A stretch of DNA of 64,000 nucleotides from positions 19,826,578 to 19,890,577 of the forward strand of contig NC_041716.1 of the NCBI RefSeq assembly GCF_900700375.1. The letters are read 5' to 3'. Below, piece by piece: positions 48,283 to 58,800 of the stretch (position 1 is its first letter; each line of letters begins with the position of its first letter). Position numbers and translations under genes: made by a program. The notes beneath the pieces were generated by a model that saw only the letters and a list, made by a program, of their open reading frames with translations, had not been told where the DNA came from and did not search any database. The stretch comes from Denticeps clupeoides (taxonomy: Eukaryota; Chordata; Actinopteri; Clupeiformes; Denticipitidae).

Positions 48283-50668
48283 TTAGGTGGTTGACTGGTT
48301 GGCCTGCAGTTTTGACAAAGTTTTCATGGCCAAGTTGGGATCTGTGAAATGTCCTTAAAGAAAAGAAGCAGAGAAAGGTTACATTTATGCAGGTTTGCAG
48401 TATATAGGCACAATATACAGTATTATATACAGCAACAAACTAAATACTAGACATGTTATTTCAGTATGAACTTTCCTGAATTTTCCTGAACACAAACTAA
48501 TGGGCTCACAGTATCTCACCCCTCATTTTTGAAAACATTTAATTATATCTTTCCTTGGGACAAGACCAGTGGTTTAACATGACTGGTTTCACTCAGAGCA
48601 GGCCTCGCCAAGGCCCACCAAAAAAAACTGAGAGGATATGCTCAGTGTCGTCTTCATATGTCGTCTTTTGAAAATAGACGTATGAGTGCTCCCAGCGTTG
48701 ATTGGATGTCAGCGTTGATTGGATGATTGGATGATTGGATTGCTCAGATCATACGCTCCACACTGTATCAAATTGGTCTGCATGGCTGTTGTTCCAGAAG
48801 GACGTGTCTTCTAAAGATGATGCAGAAGTCAGGCTAAGAACATAGGTTGCTGGAACCATGTCTTGTAGTTTGATGAGACCAAGACAAATGTCAGATGCTG
48901 TCAAGCGTGTTAAGGAATAAAAAGACAAGTTTGTCCTGCCGACAGTCAAGAACGGTGGTAGGAGTGTCATGGGGTGATAGTAGCCTAGCAGATAACACTC
49001 GCCTATGAACCAGAAGACCCAGATTCAAGCCCCACTTAATACCATTGTATTAACCCTGAGTTGCTCCAGGCAGGGTTCTTATGCATTTTTAGAAAATAAT
49101 TTCCATGACATAAATTACTCTTAAGACTAATTTTCATGACCATAAATTCTTTGAAATTCAAATTCCACAGTCAAATTTACCAAAATATTGTTAAAGTAAA
49201 TTGATCACAGCTTTCACAATATTAAATTTGCGCAGCCCGAGTACCGGCATAGATCATCAGCTGTAATTTACATGACTTTTAAAGGGAGACCCGTGACTGA
49301 GAAAGTTCTGGAATATGGAAGCAATGCACGCAGTAGCACATGATGTAAAGCCAGCAAAGATACTATAGCCCTGCGCTAGTTTTAAATGCTGTAGTTGTAA
49401 AGGTAGAAAAACGTTTCTCGGGAAATCCGATTTCAATGACGTTTCCATAACCTAAATATGTTTATTTTGTATTAAAAAACTTTCCAAGGCCTGGAAAATT
49501 CTCTTTCAAATTCCATGGCTTTTCCAGGTTTTTATTGACTGAGCCTGTGACTACATTTACATTTTACATTTATGCCATTTATCAGACGCCCTTATCCAGA
49601 GCGACACTCAGTAGTTACAGGGACAGTCCCCTAGAGCAACTTAGGGTTAAGTGTCTTGCTCAGGGACACAATATAGGAAGTGGTGAACTACTGATCGTAA
49701 GTTGTGTAAGTGGTGCCATGAATGCCAACGTGCACTGTGACATACTGAAGCAGAACATGATCCCCTATCTTCCAAAACTGGGCTGCAGGTCAGTATTCCA
49801 TCATGATAATGACCCCAAATCGCTGCCTTGCCAAAGAAGCTGAGGATGAAGGTGCTGGACTGGCCACGCATGTCTCCAGACCTAAAACCTATTGAGCATC
49901 TCTGTGTGGCATCTTCAAATGGAAGGTGGAGGAGCACCGCTGGAAAATAATATTGACTCTTTGGGCACAATTTGGACATTTCTACTTAGGATGTACTGAC
50001 TTGTTGCCACCGTTCAAGTGTGTTTTGTTATTTACATGGTTATGCAAGCTTTACACTGACTACACTATATCAGTCATGTCTGATACAGAAAAAAAAAGAA
50101 AAAGTCAGGGGTGAACTCGCTTTTGTGAGATACTGTATTTTAGGAGCTTGTGAAATATGAGTGACTGACCAGCAGCAAACTCAAGGATATCCGAAGGTCT
50201 TTTCAGGAACACGTCCCTGGGACAAGAAATCGTAGGTTATTAATGTGTGACGTCATGTGCATCACGTTTGGAAAAGTCGTGCACCGACCGTAAAAAATCA
50301 CTCAGCAGCACGTCCACCTCCGGGTGTTCACGTAAATACTTCTCATTGGCGATTCTCGTTTGCACCTTCGGGGGCGACAGGATGTAACAAGCTGGTGAGC
50401 AAAGTCAAGGCGCCGAACGTTCGCCAAATGTCGATTCCTACACTTGCTCTGGATTGAAATGATTAAATAAATAAACATGCATGTGCCTTTAGATGAGAAT
50501 TAAGAGCAGGGGGAACGGAGCGAGGTGAGACTTTAGCGAACACGCCCCACGACGTGTTTTACGTAACCCAACACGCGCACAGCGTACCTTGAAGTGTCGC
50601 AGTTCTTCTTGTTGTTCCCGGCTCAAGACGCTGCGGTCCAGTTTCTCCGAGTCACTCATTTCTGCCAT
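48283..50668 (-). CDS. riiad1: riiad1, RIIa (PKA R-subunit dimerisation/docking) domain-containing protein
   Basis: A small protein with an RIIa-type dimerisation/docking fold, probably binding anchoring helices as in the axoneme-associated R-subunit-like proteins; the partner is unknown. On the minus strand the coding exons are 50668-50588, 50365-50289, 50216-50170 and 48353-48283, giving 91 residues (human 92). The translation reads MAEMSDSEKLDRSVLSREQQ, EELRHFK | VQTRIANEKYLREHPEVDVL, LSDFL | RDVFLKRPSDILEFAA | GHFTDPNLAMKTLSK and so on to SQTT-like LQANQSTT. Human RIIAD1 has RKFKIQTRIANEKYLR, EIFLKRPDNILEFAADYFTD. All junctions are GT/AG and phases agree. Upstream in-frame codons lack an ATG, so MAEMSD is the start. 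The 1.8-kb last intron holds Tc1 and SINE debris. The gene ends 166 bases from the convergent sat2 stop. Confidence 0.88.
48974..49072 (+). repeat. SINE family B, 5' half
   Basis: GATAGTAGCCTAGCAGATAA (box A) and CAGATTCAAGCCCCAC (box B), followed by TACCATTGTATTAACC, then decay. It is inserted directly after the left half of the Tc1-like relic. Confidence 0.75.
49550..49680 (-). repeat. SINE family B, 3' half
   Basis: CATTTACATTTTACATTTAT, GCCATTTATCAGACGCCCTT, ATCCAGAGCGACACTCAG and GTGTCTTGCTCAGGGACACA read in the reverse direction. It sits directly before the right half of the Tc1-like relic. Confidence 0.82.
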
Positions 50669-50963
50669 GAAAAGTATCTGTAGCAAAACCACCTGCCAGC
50701 AGCAGTGCGTAAGCGCGTTGCTAGGTAACGGGGTGTTTCCGGGGCCTGTTCGAGAAGCTCAGACCATTCATTAAAGACATTTTGCTCTGTTCCTGGCGTT
50801 TGAACGACATCACGTAAAAGTACATGTGCGGGCAGGGAATTTGGTTGCATATCGGTCCATCATAATAAAAAACTTCAAATAATAATACAAGTTCTACCCT
50901 TGGGGTTATGATTTACACAATATTATAAACATTTATTTTTCAAGTAATATGCCCAATAGAGTA

Positions 50964-51450
50964 AGTGAAAGTGAAGTGATTGTCATTGTGAGACACTGCA
51001 GCGTTTGTGGAGGAGGAAAACGCTGGACATTGCCCGTGGTTCGAACCTACGGCCCGCGGACCGAGAGATTGAGTTTCAATGAAGTAACCTCTGAGCTAAC
51101 CAGCGCCAGCGTTGCTTCCTGATAAAACAGCATTTCTACCAAAGGAAGTGAACTGGCGCTGTACACATATGACTCACGTGTGTTGAACGATTCTCTGAAA
51201 TGAACGAGTCTTTGCATTCTAAATTCTTTAAAACTACAGCACACGGTGACACAACGAAATGTGTCCTCTGCTTTTAACCTAAAAAAAAAAAACCTTAGTG
51301 AGCAGCCATGACAGGCGCCCAGGGAGCAGGGTGAAGGGATGGTGCTCTGCTCAGTGGCACCTTGGCGGATCCGGCTTTGAACCAGCAATCTTCTGATTAT
51401 GGGGCTGGTTGGGAACCTTGGTGATTACAATGCTGCTTCCTTAACCCCTA
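50964..51450 (-). repeat. SINE family A interrupted by a second tRNA-like SINE
   Basis: Family A sequence in reverse orientation at 50964-51000 (AGTGATTGTCATTGTGAGAC) resumes at 51238 (ACACGGTGACACAACGAAAT) and runs to about 51450. The gap 51001-51237 is filled by a different element (listed separately), so the insertion order is clear. Confidence 0.82.
51001..51237 (-). repeat. SINE family C: element with an 86-nt tRNA-like module carrying a long variable arm
   Basis: On the minus strand the module starts GCGCTGGTTAGCTCAGAGGT and ends GGCAATGTCCAGCGT. The first and last seven bases can pair as an acceptor stem, box B is GGTTCGAACCAC, and CGGTCC/GGGCCG can form a long variable-arm stem. The anticodon loop does not look functional. 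The rest of the element (CACACGTGAGTCATATGTG region) is shared with the copy at 54965-55172. The family name is unknown. Confidence 0.65.
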
Positions 51451-51751
51451 CAAGCATCCACACACTATGTTGTATATTAAACCCAACAAAACATTTGATT
51501 AATGAAATGCCATCATTAATTCAATGTGAACATAATCATTGGGTATAATATTTAAATGGAGGTCTAAGATGAACTGCAGGTCTCAGTGGCATAACTGCCC
51601 TGGGTGGATTTCTTTTACAAATAATATGTGCAGTAGATTCGCAAAAGATTCTATTCTATTCTATTTTTCTCCAGCATACTGCCTTCCTAACAATGTTGTG
51701 GTAATATCCATAGCTATTATCATCCTCTCTCATCTTGGTTTCAGAGGGCAC

Positions 51752-52050
51752 TTTGCAACGTCCCTGGACATATGCTCCCACGTGTTCTGTGTGTCTGGCT
51801 GTGTTTTTGTGTCCTGTCTCTTTTAGGTTGACTTCGTGGGAGGAGTTGAAACCTACCAGCTCCACCTACCATCTGCCTATTGGTCACCGGCACCTATATA
51901 AAGAGACTTCAGATGGTGTTTGGGAGGTCCACAGGGTCTGCTAGGCCCTTACTCTTTTGAGAGGTCCCCAGGGTCCACGGAGATCTGCAAGGAGCTCACT
52001 TGGGGATCTCATTCATGTGTCTTGTTGTGTGATTGAATGTTGGTTTTCAT
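51752..52050 (+). mobile_element. partial LTR (fossil), same family as the solo LTR at 53182
   Basis: ACGTCCCTGGACATATGCTC, GGAGGAGTTGAAACCTACCA, a TATA-like CACCTATATAAAGAGAC and AGGTCCCCAGGGTCCACGGA run parallel to the first half of the 53182-53736 element in the same orientation, then similarity stops. No internal viral-type genes are seen between the two. Clearly diverged, hence old. Confidence 0.68.
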
Positions 52051-52167
52051 CCCTCATAACATGTTGCTTCCCCTCTCCCTATTTCTGGCACACCACTATG
52101 TCACTTTTTCAAAATCACTTGAGCCAATGTCACTTTACTATACCTTATTATTTGTCATTTTGTTGTT

Positions 52168-52351
52168 GCTGGTTCAAATCCCGATCGGTCAAAGTGCCGC
52201 AGAGGTGCCACTGAGTAAAGCGTCATCCCCACACACTGCTCCCCGGGCGCCTGTCATGGCTGCCCACTGCTCACCAAGGGTGACGTTAAGAGCAGAGGAC
52301 TCATTTGGTTGTGTCGTCTGCACCGTGTGCTGATCACAATCACTTCACTTT
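52168..52351 (+). repeat. SINE family A, head lost
   Basis: It begins at box B (GGTTCAAATCCCGATC) and runs to ACAATCACTTCACTTTC. Confidence 0.83.
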
Positions 52352-52437
52352 CACTTCATATTACTACTTTTCTGTTCTTATTTCCTCTCATTTTCATTGA
52401 GGATATTTTAAGGAAAAAGAATTAACCACAGGATAAA

Positions 52438-52480
52438 CTAAGTTAATAATTTTATTTATTTATCTATTTATTTATTTATG
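52438..52480. repeat. (TTTA)n low-complexity run
   Basis: Imperfect TTTA/TCTA units over about 40 bases. Confidence 0.8.
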
Positions 52481-53176
52481 ATTCTATTGGTCATGCAACA
52501 ATAGGTCACAGCGCGCAGAGGTTCCACAAAATTTGACTGCGGTTGCAGCTTTGCTGGGAAAAACTCTAATTCACTGGTCAGGTGCGCATTCCATAGAAAA
52601 CAATGGGTTTCATAGTGCAGCACTGGATACAGTTCAGTCGGAAACTGGCTGTAGTGCTGGCTGCCCCTTAAACCCTACACCAGTAAGCAATCTGCCGCAT
52701 GTGGTTTGCCACCAAAGTGTGCATAAACCTCCAAATATTTCTCTCAGCACATCTTTCTCTGCCAACATTCTGCTGTTAACTTCCTCCTCAGACAGTTCAT
52801 TTGAGTAGCCCTGCTCAGAGGAGACAGGAAGTAGTGATGCTCGTGAGTCAAACTGGCAGGACAGTTAATGAATTAAAATATCAATTTTGGAGCCGGTGTA
52901 TCAGGACATTTCGCTCTGTCCTCCATTGTACTTTTTCAACAGTGTATGTGAGCAGACATAACATAACTGTCTTTGGAGGAAGAATGGCATCCAGGTTTAA
53001 AGACCTATCAAGAACATCTACCTGAAATGGACTGGAACAGTCTTACAAAGCAAAGAAACATGATACCAGTTTACTGGCTGCTATCAAATTTCAGAATCAT
53101 TTACTGTTGGTGTCTCTGAAGCGACATGGTACATACAGAACAGAACAGAACAATACATACAATATATAATCAATAA
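52481..53176. other. repeat-graveyard spacer
   Basis: No gene was recognised. The stretch around 52500-52660 (CGCGCAGAGGTTCC, GGTGCGCATTCCATAGAAAA) looks like part of an old DNA element, but its class could not be named. Confidence 0.35.
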
Positions 53177-53181
53177 ATAAT

Positions 53182-53736
53182 TGTTACGTCCCTGGACGTA
53201 TGCTCCCATGTGTTCTGTGTGTTTGGCTGTGTTTTTGCGTCCTGTCCCTTTTAGGTTGACTTCGTGGGAGGAGTTGAGGCCTACCAGCTCCATCTGTCAT
53301 TGGTCACCTCCACCTATTTAAAGAGACTTCAGATGGTCTTCAGGAGGTCCCCAGGGTCTGCTAGGCCCTTATGCTTTTGGGAGGTCCCCAGGGTCCACGG
53401 AGATCTGCATAGAGCTCCGTTGGGGATCTCATTTGTGTTTCTTGTTTCTTTGTGTGATAGACCCTTTGTTGTTAGCCTGTTAGCTGTTAGCCTGTCATGT
53501 GCCGTTTTTGGTAACTTGTACGTGTTTTAGTGATCCCTGCTGTTGTCCCATCCCTTCCTTTAGGCTGTTTTGATGTTAGTTAGCTGTCCTGAGTCCTCTG
53601 TCTTATTGAACCTGTTAGCACACTGTAAATAAAAGCACTGTTTGTATCGTTTGTTTGGTTGCATGTGTAACAGTGGACCTCCTCCTCTCCACACCCTTGT
53701 TGCGTTTCTGAGACCCCTAGACTTAGGAACGTGACA
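53182..53736 (+). mobile_element. solo LTR (fossil), 555 bp, 5-bp target duplication ATAAT
   Basis: It starts TGTTACGTCCCTGGAC and ends GGAACGTGACA. Identical ATAAT lies on both sides (53177-53181 and 53737-53741). Inside are a TATA-like CACCTATTTAAAGAG near 53305 and AATAAA at 53628-53633 about 100 bases before the end, the expected order for an LTR. No internal region is attached. The family was not determined (retroviral/LTR kin). The perfect target duplication argues against great age, and this copy looks younger than its partial relative at 51752. Confidence 0.75.
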
Positions 53737-53741
53737 ATAAT

Positions 53742-54436
53742 ACATTCAATATATAATCAGATCTGTTGCATTAACAACAGAAAAGTATGGAATGTAGACC
53801 AAGTAGCATTGGATATGGAACATAGTTTTATAGATGATCTGTTTATGAGGGTGATGATGTGATGGAAGAAGCTGTCCCTGTGTCAGTTCTGCTGTGTAGA
53901 TTTCTATATCATCTGCTGGAGGGGAGGAGTTTAGGGGTAGGAGATGATTCCTGCACATTTTATGGATGTGTACAAGTCCTGGACCAGTCTCACCCCTTTC
54001 TCATCGAAACTGACTGAACCAGCAGCAGAAAACCAGCAAACATTTATAAAATGAGCATTGCATCACAGTCTTTGTGCACAATTAGACTGGAAGGACAAAA
54101 GCTCTGTCCTACCATGAATGTATTCTTCCTTTTTCTGACCATTGGTTAGGGCTACTGTTGGACACAAAGGGGATGCGTGTCACTGCTTTCTCCCTCCCCA
54201 TCCTGTGTTTGGCCCCTTGTAAATAATTGATGATGTTAGAATGATGTTGCTTTCGAGACTGCTTCATGATTCTGCAGTGTCTGATGTGTCAAACACAACT
54301 CTCCAGATATGAGAAACTGCAAAACAAGGGGCGCTCTTTATATGGATTCCTATGGGAGTGCTTTTATCATTTCATAATGTTTAATGTGCAAATCTGTTCC
54401 ATCTACATTTAAAAAATAATAATAATAATAATAAAT
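53742..54436. other. repeat-like spacer, no gene
   Basis: The 53820-53990 part (GAAGAAGCTGTCCCTGTGTC, GGAGGGGAGGAGTTTAGGGG) resembles an interspersed fish repeat of uncertain class. The rest is unassigned, ending with an (AAT)n run at about 54413-54434. Confidence 0.4.
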
Positions 54437-54572
54437 TGAAGTGACTGTCACTTGTGATACACAGCAGCACAGCACACAGTGAAATTTGTCCTCCTCATTT
54501 AACCCATCACCCTGAGTGAGCAGTGGGCAGCCATGGCAGGCGCCCAGGGAGCAGTGTGCCACCACTGCCCCA
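54437..54572 (-). repeat. SINE family A, shortened
   Basis: GAAGTGACTGTCACTTGTGA to GCAGTGTGCCACCACTGCCC in reverse. The head including box B is deleted. Confidence 0.8.
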
Positions 54573-54964
54573 GAGGAAACATTTTCTCTGAATTCTCAGT
54601 TTATTTTTGGGTATGTCATTCAAATTATATATTTTTTAATAGGGCCAGGGGCTGGAGATGTTCATTTCCAGGTATTTCAATATCTTATAGCTAGCTAGAA
54701 ATAACTGTATCTAGAAAAAAAGATTTGAGTGTTTGTTTAAAGCGAGACCTTTAAGTTCCCTACTTGTTGAAACTGTGTGAACCTTTGCATATCTTGGTAT
54801 ACATCGATTTGCTGGAGAAGTTTGTCTTTGTGTCACTTCACAGATTATTGAGCATGTTAACATTCTTCCTATCACCTTGATTTGGTCACTTAAACTATAA
54901 GTACAAAAGAGCCCCTTTGGCTAAAAGGGGTATCTTTTGGTAGCTATAATTTTGTAGTTTTGAA

Positions 54965-55172
54965 GAATTTAGAATGCAAAGACTCGTTCATTTCAAAGAC
55001 TCGTTCAACACACGTGAGTCATATGTGCACAGCACCAATTCAATGCTGTTTTATCAGCAGGCAGCGCTGGCGCCGGCTAGCTCAGAGGTTACTTCATTGG
55101 AACTCAAGCTTTCGGTCCGCGGGCCCTAAGTTCGAACCACGGGCAATGTCCAGCGTTTTTCTTCTCCACAAT
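54965..55172 (+). repeat. SINE family C, second copy
   Basis: GCAAAGACTCGTTCATTTCA, CAACACACGTGAGTCATATG, then the tRNA-like module CGGCTAGCTCAGAGGTTACT ... AAGTTCGAACCACGGGCAAT and GTCCAGCG. It parallels the 51001-51237 copy in inverted orientation. Confidence 0.68.
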
Positions 55173-55299
55173 GTCATTTAATAATGCAGGCTTTATTAAA
55201 ATGACGACAATCTTACATCTAATAATAGAATCCAGCATTCTGGATACCGTAACCGAGCCACTGGGGATGCAGGTGACAGTATATTTCTTGGTGCCAGTG

Positions 55300-55425
55300 C
55301 CAAACACCACTAAATGTGGCAGGTTGCGTCAGAAAAGGTATCTGCTAAAACGTGTGCCATATCGAATGTGTGGAGAGCCAGGCCCCTAATGAGAGCAGAA
55401 GTTTAGGGAGAAGAAGAAGAAAATG
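55300..55425 (+). repeat. diverged GAA-tailed interspersed repeat
   Basis: CAGGTTGCGTCAGAAAAGGT, AAAACGTGTGCCATATCGAA and CCCCTAATGAGAGCAGAAG with a GAAGAAGAAGAA tail resemble a very common fish retroposon end. It is too short to classify firmly. Confidence 0.55.
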
Positions 55426-55817
55426 TCGAAATCCCGCGTTAAACGCTAACTACCACGCTACCAACTACCTCGGCGAGACCATTTAACCATTACCATGAGG
55501 TATAAAAGTGATCATGTGTATGTACACTACACCTGGTTCAAAAACTTACTGTAACATATATATACATCGATGAGATCAAACATAAATTAAGAGGATAATG
55601 TTTGTACGAGGATTTTTAATATATATTAATATACTGCATTTACCGAAACCACCCCCATGCCACCATCTTGGTACGGTCTCCAGCGGTCCACTACGCGTGT
55701 GCGGCGGCGGGTCATTGCGCTCTGAACGTGTCGCTGTTGTGGTTGGAATTCGTTTTACGCGTTCGCTCCACGACGACTGAAAACCAGGTGGGAAGTGTCC
55801 GGTTGTTTCTTGTAAAG

Positions 55818-58800
55818 ATGTCCGGTTCCACTCCTCCCAGCCCACCGACCGTGGCTGGCAGCGTGGCGGGGCTGGCGCCGTTTCTGCCGTTCGGATATCA
55901 GCCATTCCAGCCCGAGGAGCATGGCCTAGACCGCGGCTTTCGGCTCACGGCCTTTTCCGAGATGAAGGGATGAGGCTGTAAAGTCCCTCAGGAGGCTCTG
56001 CTCAAACTCCTGCAGGGACTGGAGCCCGATCGGCTGGGAGGGTCGGATCAGGAGGACGGAGGCTCCGCTGCTGTTGTTGGCGGGGATGGAGCTTCTGAAT
56101 TCGGTCAGTTCACTCCGGCTGCCCACGGACCGAGACTGGGTAAGTTTTTTTTTTTGTTAAAACAGTCACATTTCGTGTGGATTATGTACGCTCTACAACG
56201 CTGGATGTTTTCAACTTGTATTTATTTGTTGAAGGGCGCTCTCCTCGAACCTCCTTCACTCATTTGCTGGGATTTAATGCTTAACATCTTGCTCCGGACT
56301 GTTTTTGCTTGCAGGTATTGGCATGGACTCCTGTGTTATTCCTTTAAGACATGGCAATCTGTCTCTAGTCCAGACGACAGATTTTTTCTATCCCCTGGTG
56401 GAAGACCCTTACATGATGGTTGGTACAGTCTTCTGCTGCATTGTGGGAAATGGTGGCAATGAGCAGATCTGAAAGAGAATCTGTTGTCTCCCCCAGGGTC
56501 GTATAGCTTGCGCCAACGTGCTGAGCGATCTGTACGCAATGGGAATTACGGAGTGCGACAACATGCTGATGCTGCTGAGCGTCAGTCAGAAGATGAATGA
56601 AAAGGTAACCGTTGACCTTTGAACCCTTCTTTATTGACATTTATCTTCTGCACAGTGGCTGGCTGCACAAAATGTGTTGACTCAGAGTAACAAGTGCAGA
56701 ATTTAAGCAAAGCATTCATTAGAGGGGCCGTCATTCCACAAACATGGTAACTGTGGGGGTGTTAGTAGCCTATCAGGTAACACCCTCAAATATGAACCAG
56801 ACGACCACAAAGTCACAGGTTCAAACCCCAAATTCCCCAGGATGCGCCATTTTGTTATTTGTAGCTTTAAATGCTAATGAGGGAGAGAGAGGCGGGACGA
56901 GGAGGAGAGCGGCCTATAGAAGTTGAGGGGGCATTCGCAGAAATGCCGTTTTTCCGATGAACCCACTGGTTCTACTTGAGTCTCTCATGACTGAACCAAA
57001 AAAATACATTTGTGCTCATTTTCACATCCAATCTGCATCAAACTACAATGCTTTGCATGTTTGGAAACCATGACTGTCGGTGGAGATAATGTTTTAGGGG
57101 AGGGGTGGGAAAAGCATGTGAAATGGGAGGTAACCTTTCCCTTTATGATGTCAAAAGGGGGAAGAAATTCCAGATCAAACCATCTGAGCTGCTTCTCTCT
57201 GAATGGTGAAGCAGAATGACCAAAGCATCGCCATTTCTAGCCACTGCAGGACCATAGGCAGGCTAGTGGAACTCGTATTAATGTTAAATAATCTCACAAA
57301 GTGTCATTTTTTTAATAGAAAACCTTTAAAAGGTTCAGAAGGTATAATTAAGTCTGTCTTCCAGTTATGTGTATTAGCCGCATGACTGATTAGGTTGGGG
57401 CAGTGGTGGCCTAGCGGTTAAGGAAGTGGCCCTGTAATCAGAAGGTTGCCGGTTCGAATCCCGATCCGCCAAGGTGCCACTGAGCAAAGCACCGTCCCCA
57501 CACACTGCTCCCCGGTAGCCTGTCATGGCTGCCCACTGCTCACTCAGGGTGATGGGTTAAATGCAGAGGACAAATTTCACTGTGTGCATCGTGTGCTGTG
57601 CTGCTGTGTATCACATGTGACAATCACGTCACTTTAATTAGGTTATGCTCTTGAGCAGCACTACTTTCATGTTGAAAATAATAACTTACTATTACCTCTC
57701 AAGATTTAAATTTTAAAAAATAAAATGGTATTAATTGAGTCCATTATGGGTCATAATGTTGCATTGTTATCTGTATAGCACAATTTGAAACAATATGTCA
57801 GGGCTCAGGACATGCTAGCTACTGTAAAACCATTATTTCTTCATATTCAGTTTATTTCAAAAATTTTGAGAGCACCTTCTAATATTCATAATATTATATT
57901 CTAGCATCGGTAGTAGTTTTTTGGTATATGTCGTTGCAGTAAAACGCTTTCCCCTCTCATTTGTCCGGTTTAGGATAGGGAGCAGGTGATGCCTTTAATG
58001 ATAAAAGGTTTCCGTGATGCAGCAGAAGAGGGCGGGACTTCGGTGACCGGGGGACAAACTGTTGTTAACCCTTGGATCATAGTTGGGGGAGTAGCCACGG
58101 TGGTGTGCCAGCCCAGTGACTTCATCATGTAAGTCTAGTCAAATAACATGAACTCTCTAAATAACATGAACCAAATGGGCAGAGCCACGGTGTAATAATG
58201 TAAGTGTAACTATAGCAACACATATTTGAATTATGGTCTGTGCGGTTGCTTGTGGGTTGGTTTAGCTGTTGATCACATGACCTCTATTTCTGGGCACAGG
58301 CCGGACAGTGCGGTACCAGGTGACGTCCTAGTTCTGACCAAACCTCTTGGCACACAGGTGGCAGTTAATGCCCATCAGTGGCTTGACATGGTAAGATCTC
58401 ATTATGTGCAGTATTATCCACAGCACTGAAATTATGGTTGTTAAATAGTTTTAAAGCTAATGGACACTCATTTTTAATATATATTACCTTTTAATGTGTG
58501 CGTTACGTAAAACATGGAAATGATGCAAATTTCTACATATTTCTGTACTTTTTTCCTGTAGCCAGACAGGTGGAATAAAATAAAGCTTGTGATCTCAAAG
58601 GATGAAGTAGAGCAGGCTTATCAGGAAGCCATGTTCAATATGGCTACCCTCAACCGCACTGGTATGGGCAAATTCATTTTATAAACAGAATTTTGTGTAT
58701 AATATGTTATTAGTGCACAATGTCATTACAGTTTTACGTGATTTTCTGTGAAACGCTTTCTCACCTTGCAGCTGCTGCACTGATGCATAAGTTTAATGCC

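Larger units (their letters stand above)
48748..50137 (+). mobile_element. Tc1-like DNA transposon relic split by a later insertion
   Basis: The left part (48748-48970) matches the middle of a fish Tc1 transposase reading frame (GGTCTGCATGGCTGTTGTTC, TTGATGAGACCAAGAC, GGTGGTAGGAGTGTCATGG). The right part (about 49683-50137) continues it with HHDNDPKS (the second catalytic Asp region), MSPDLKPIEHL and the terminal repeat TTTGTGAGATACTGTA at 50122-50137. Between them lie two SINE-B pieces and about 480 bases of other DNA. The left inverted repeat is not seen. Reading frames are broken. The whole relic is inside riiad1 intron 3. Confidence 0.75.

Noticed and set aside
51010-51110. Functional tRNA gene with long variable arm
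   Set aside because: The anticodon loop lacks the expected U33-anticodon layout, a diverged second copy exists, and it is embedded in a repeated body; it is better called a SINE or tRNA-like module.
51752-53736. One complete LTR retrotransposon with two LTRs
   Set aside because: The right LTR has its own target duplication on both sides, the left one is truncated, and the DNA between holds a SINE and no viral-type genes.
55668-55817. Longer sephs2 N-terminus in the same frame
   Set aside because: It has no ATG upstream of 55818; the sequence there looks like 5'UTR/promoter.
55971-55973. TGA as a premature stop making sephs2 a pseudogene
   Set aside because: Its position matches the family's catalytic Sec, the downstream frame is fully conserved, and a SECIS is present.
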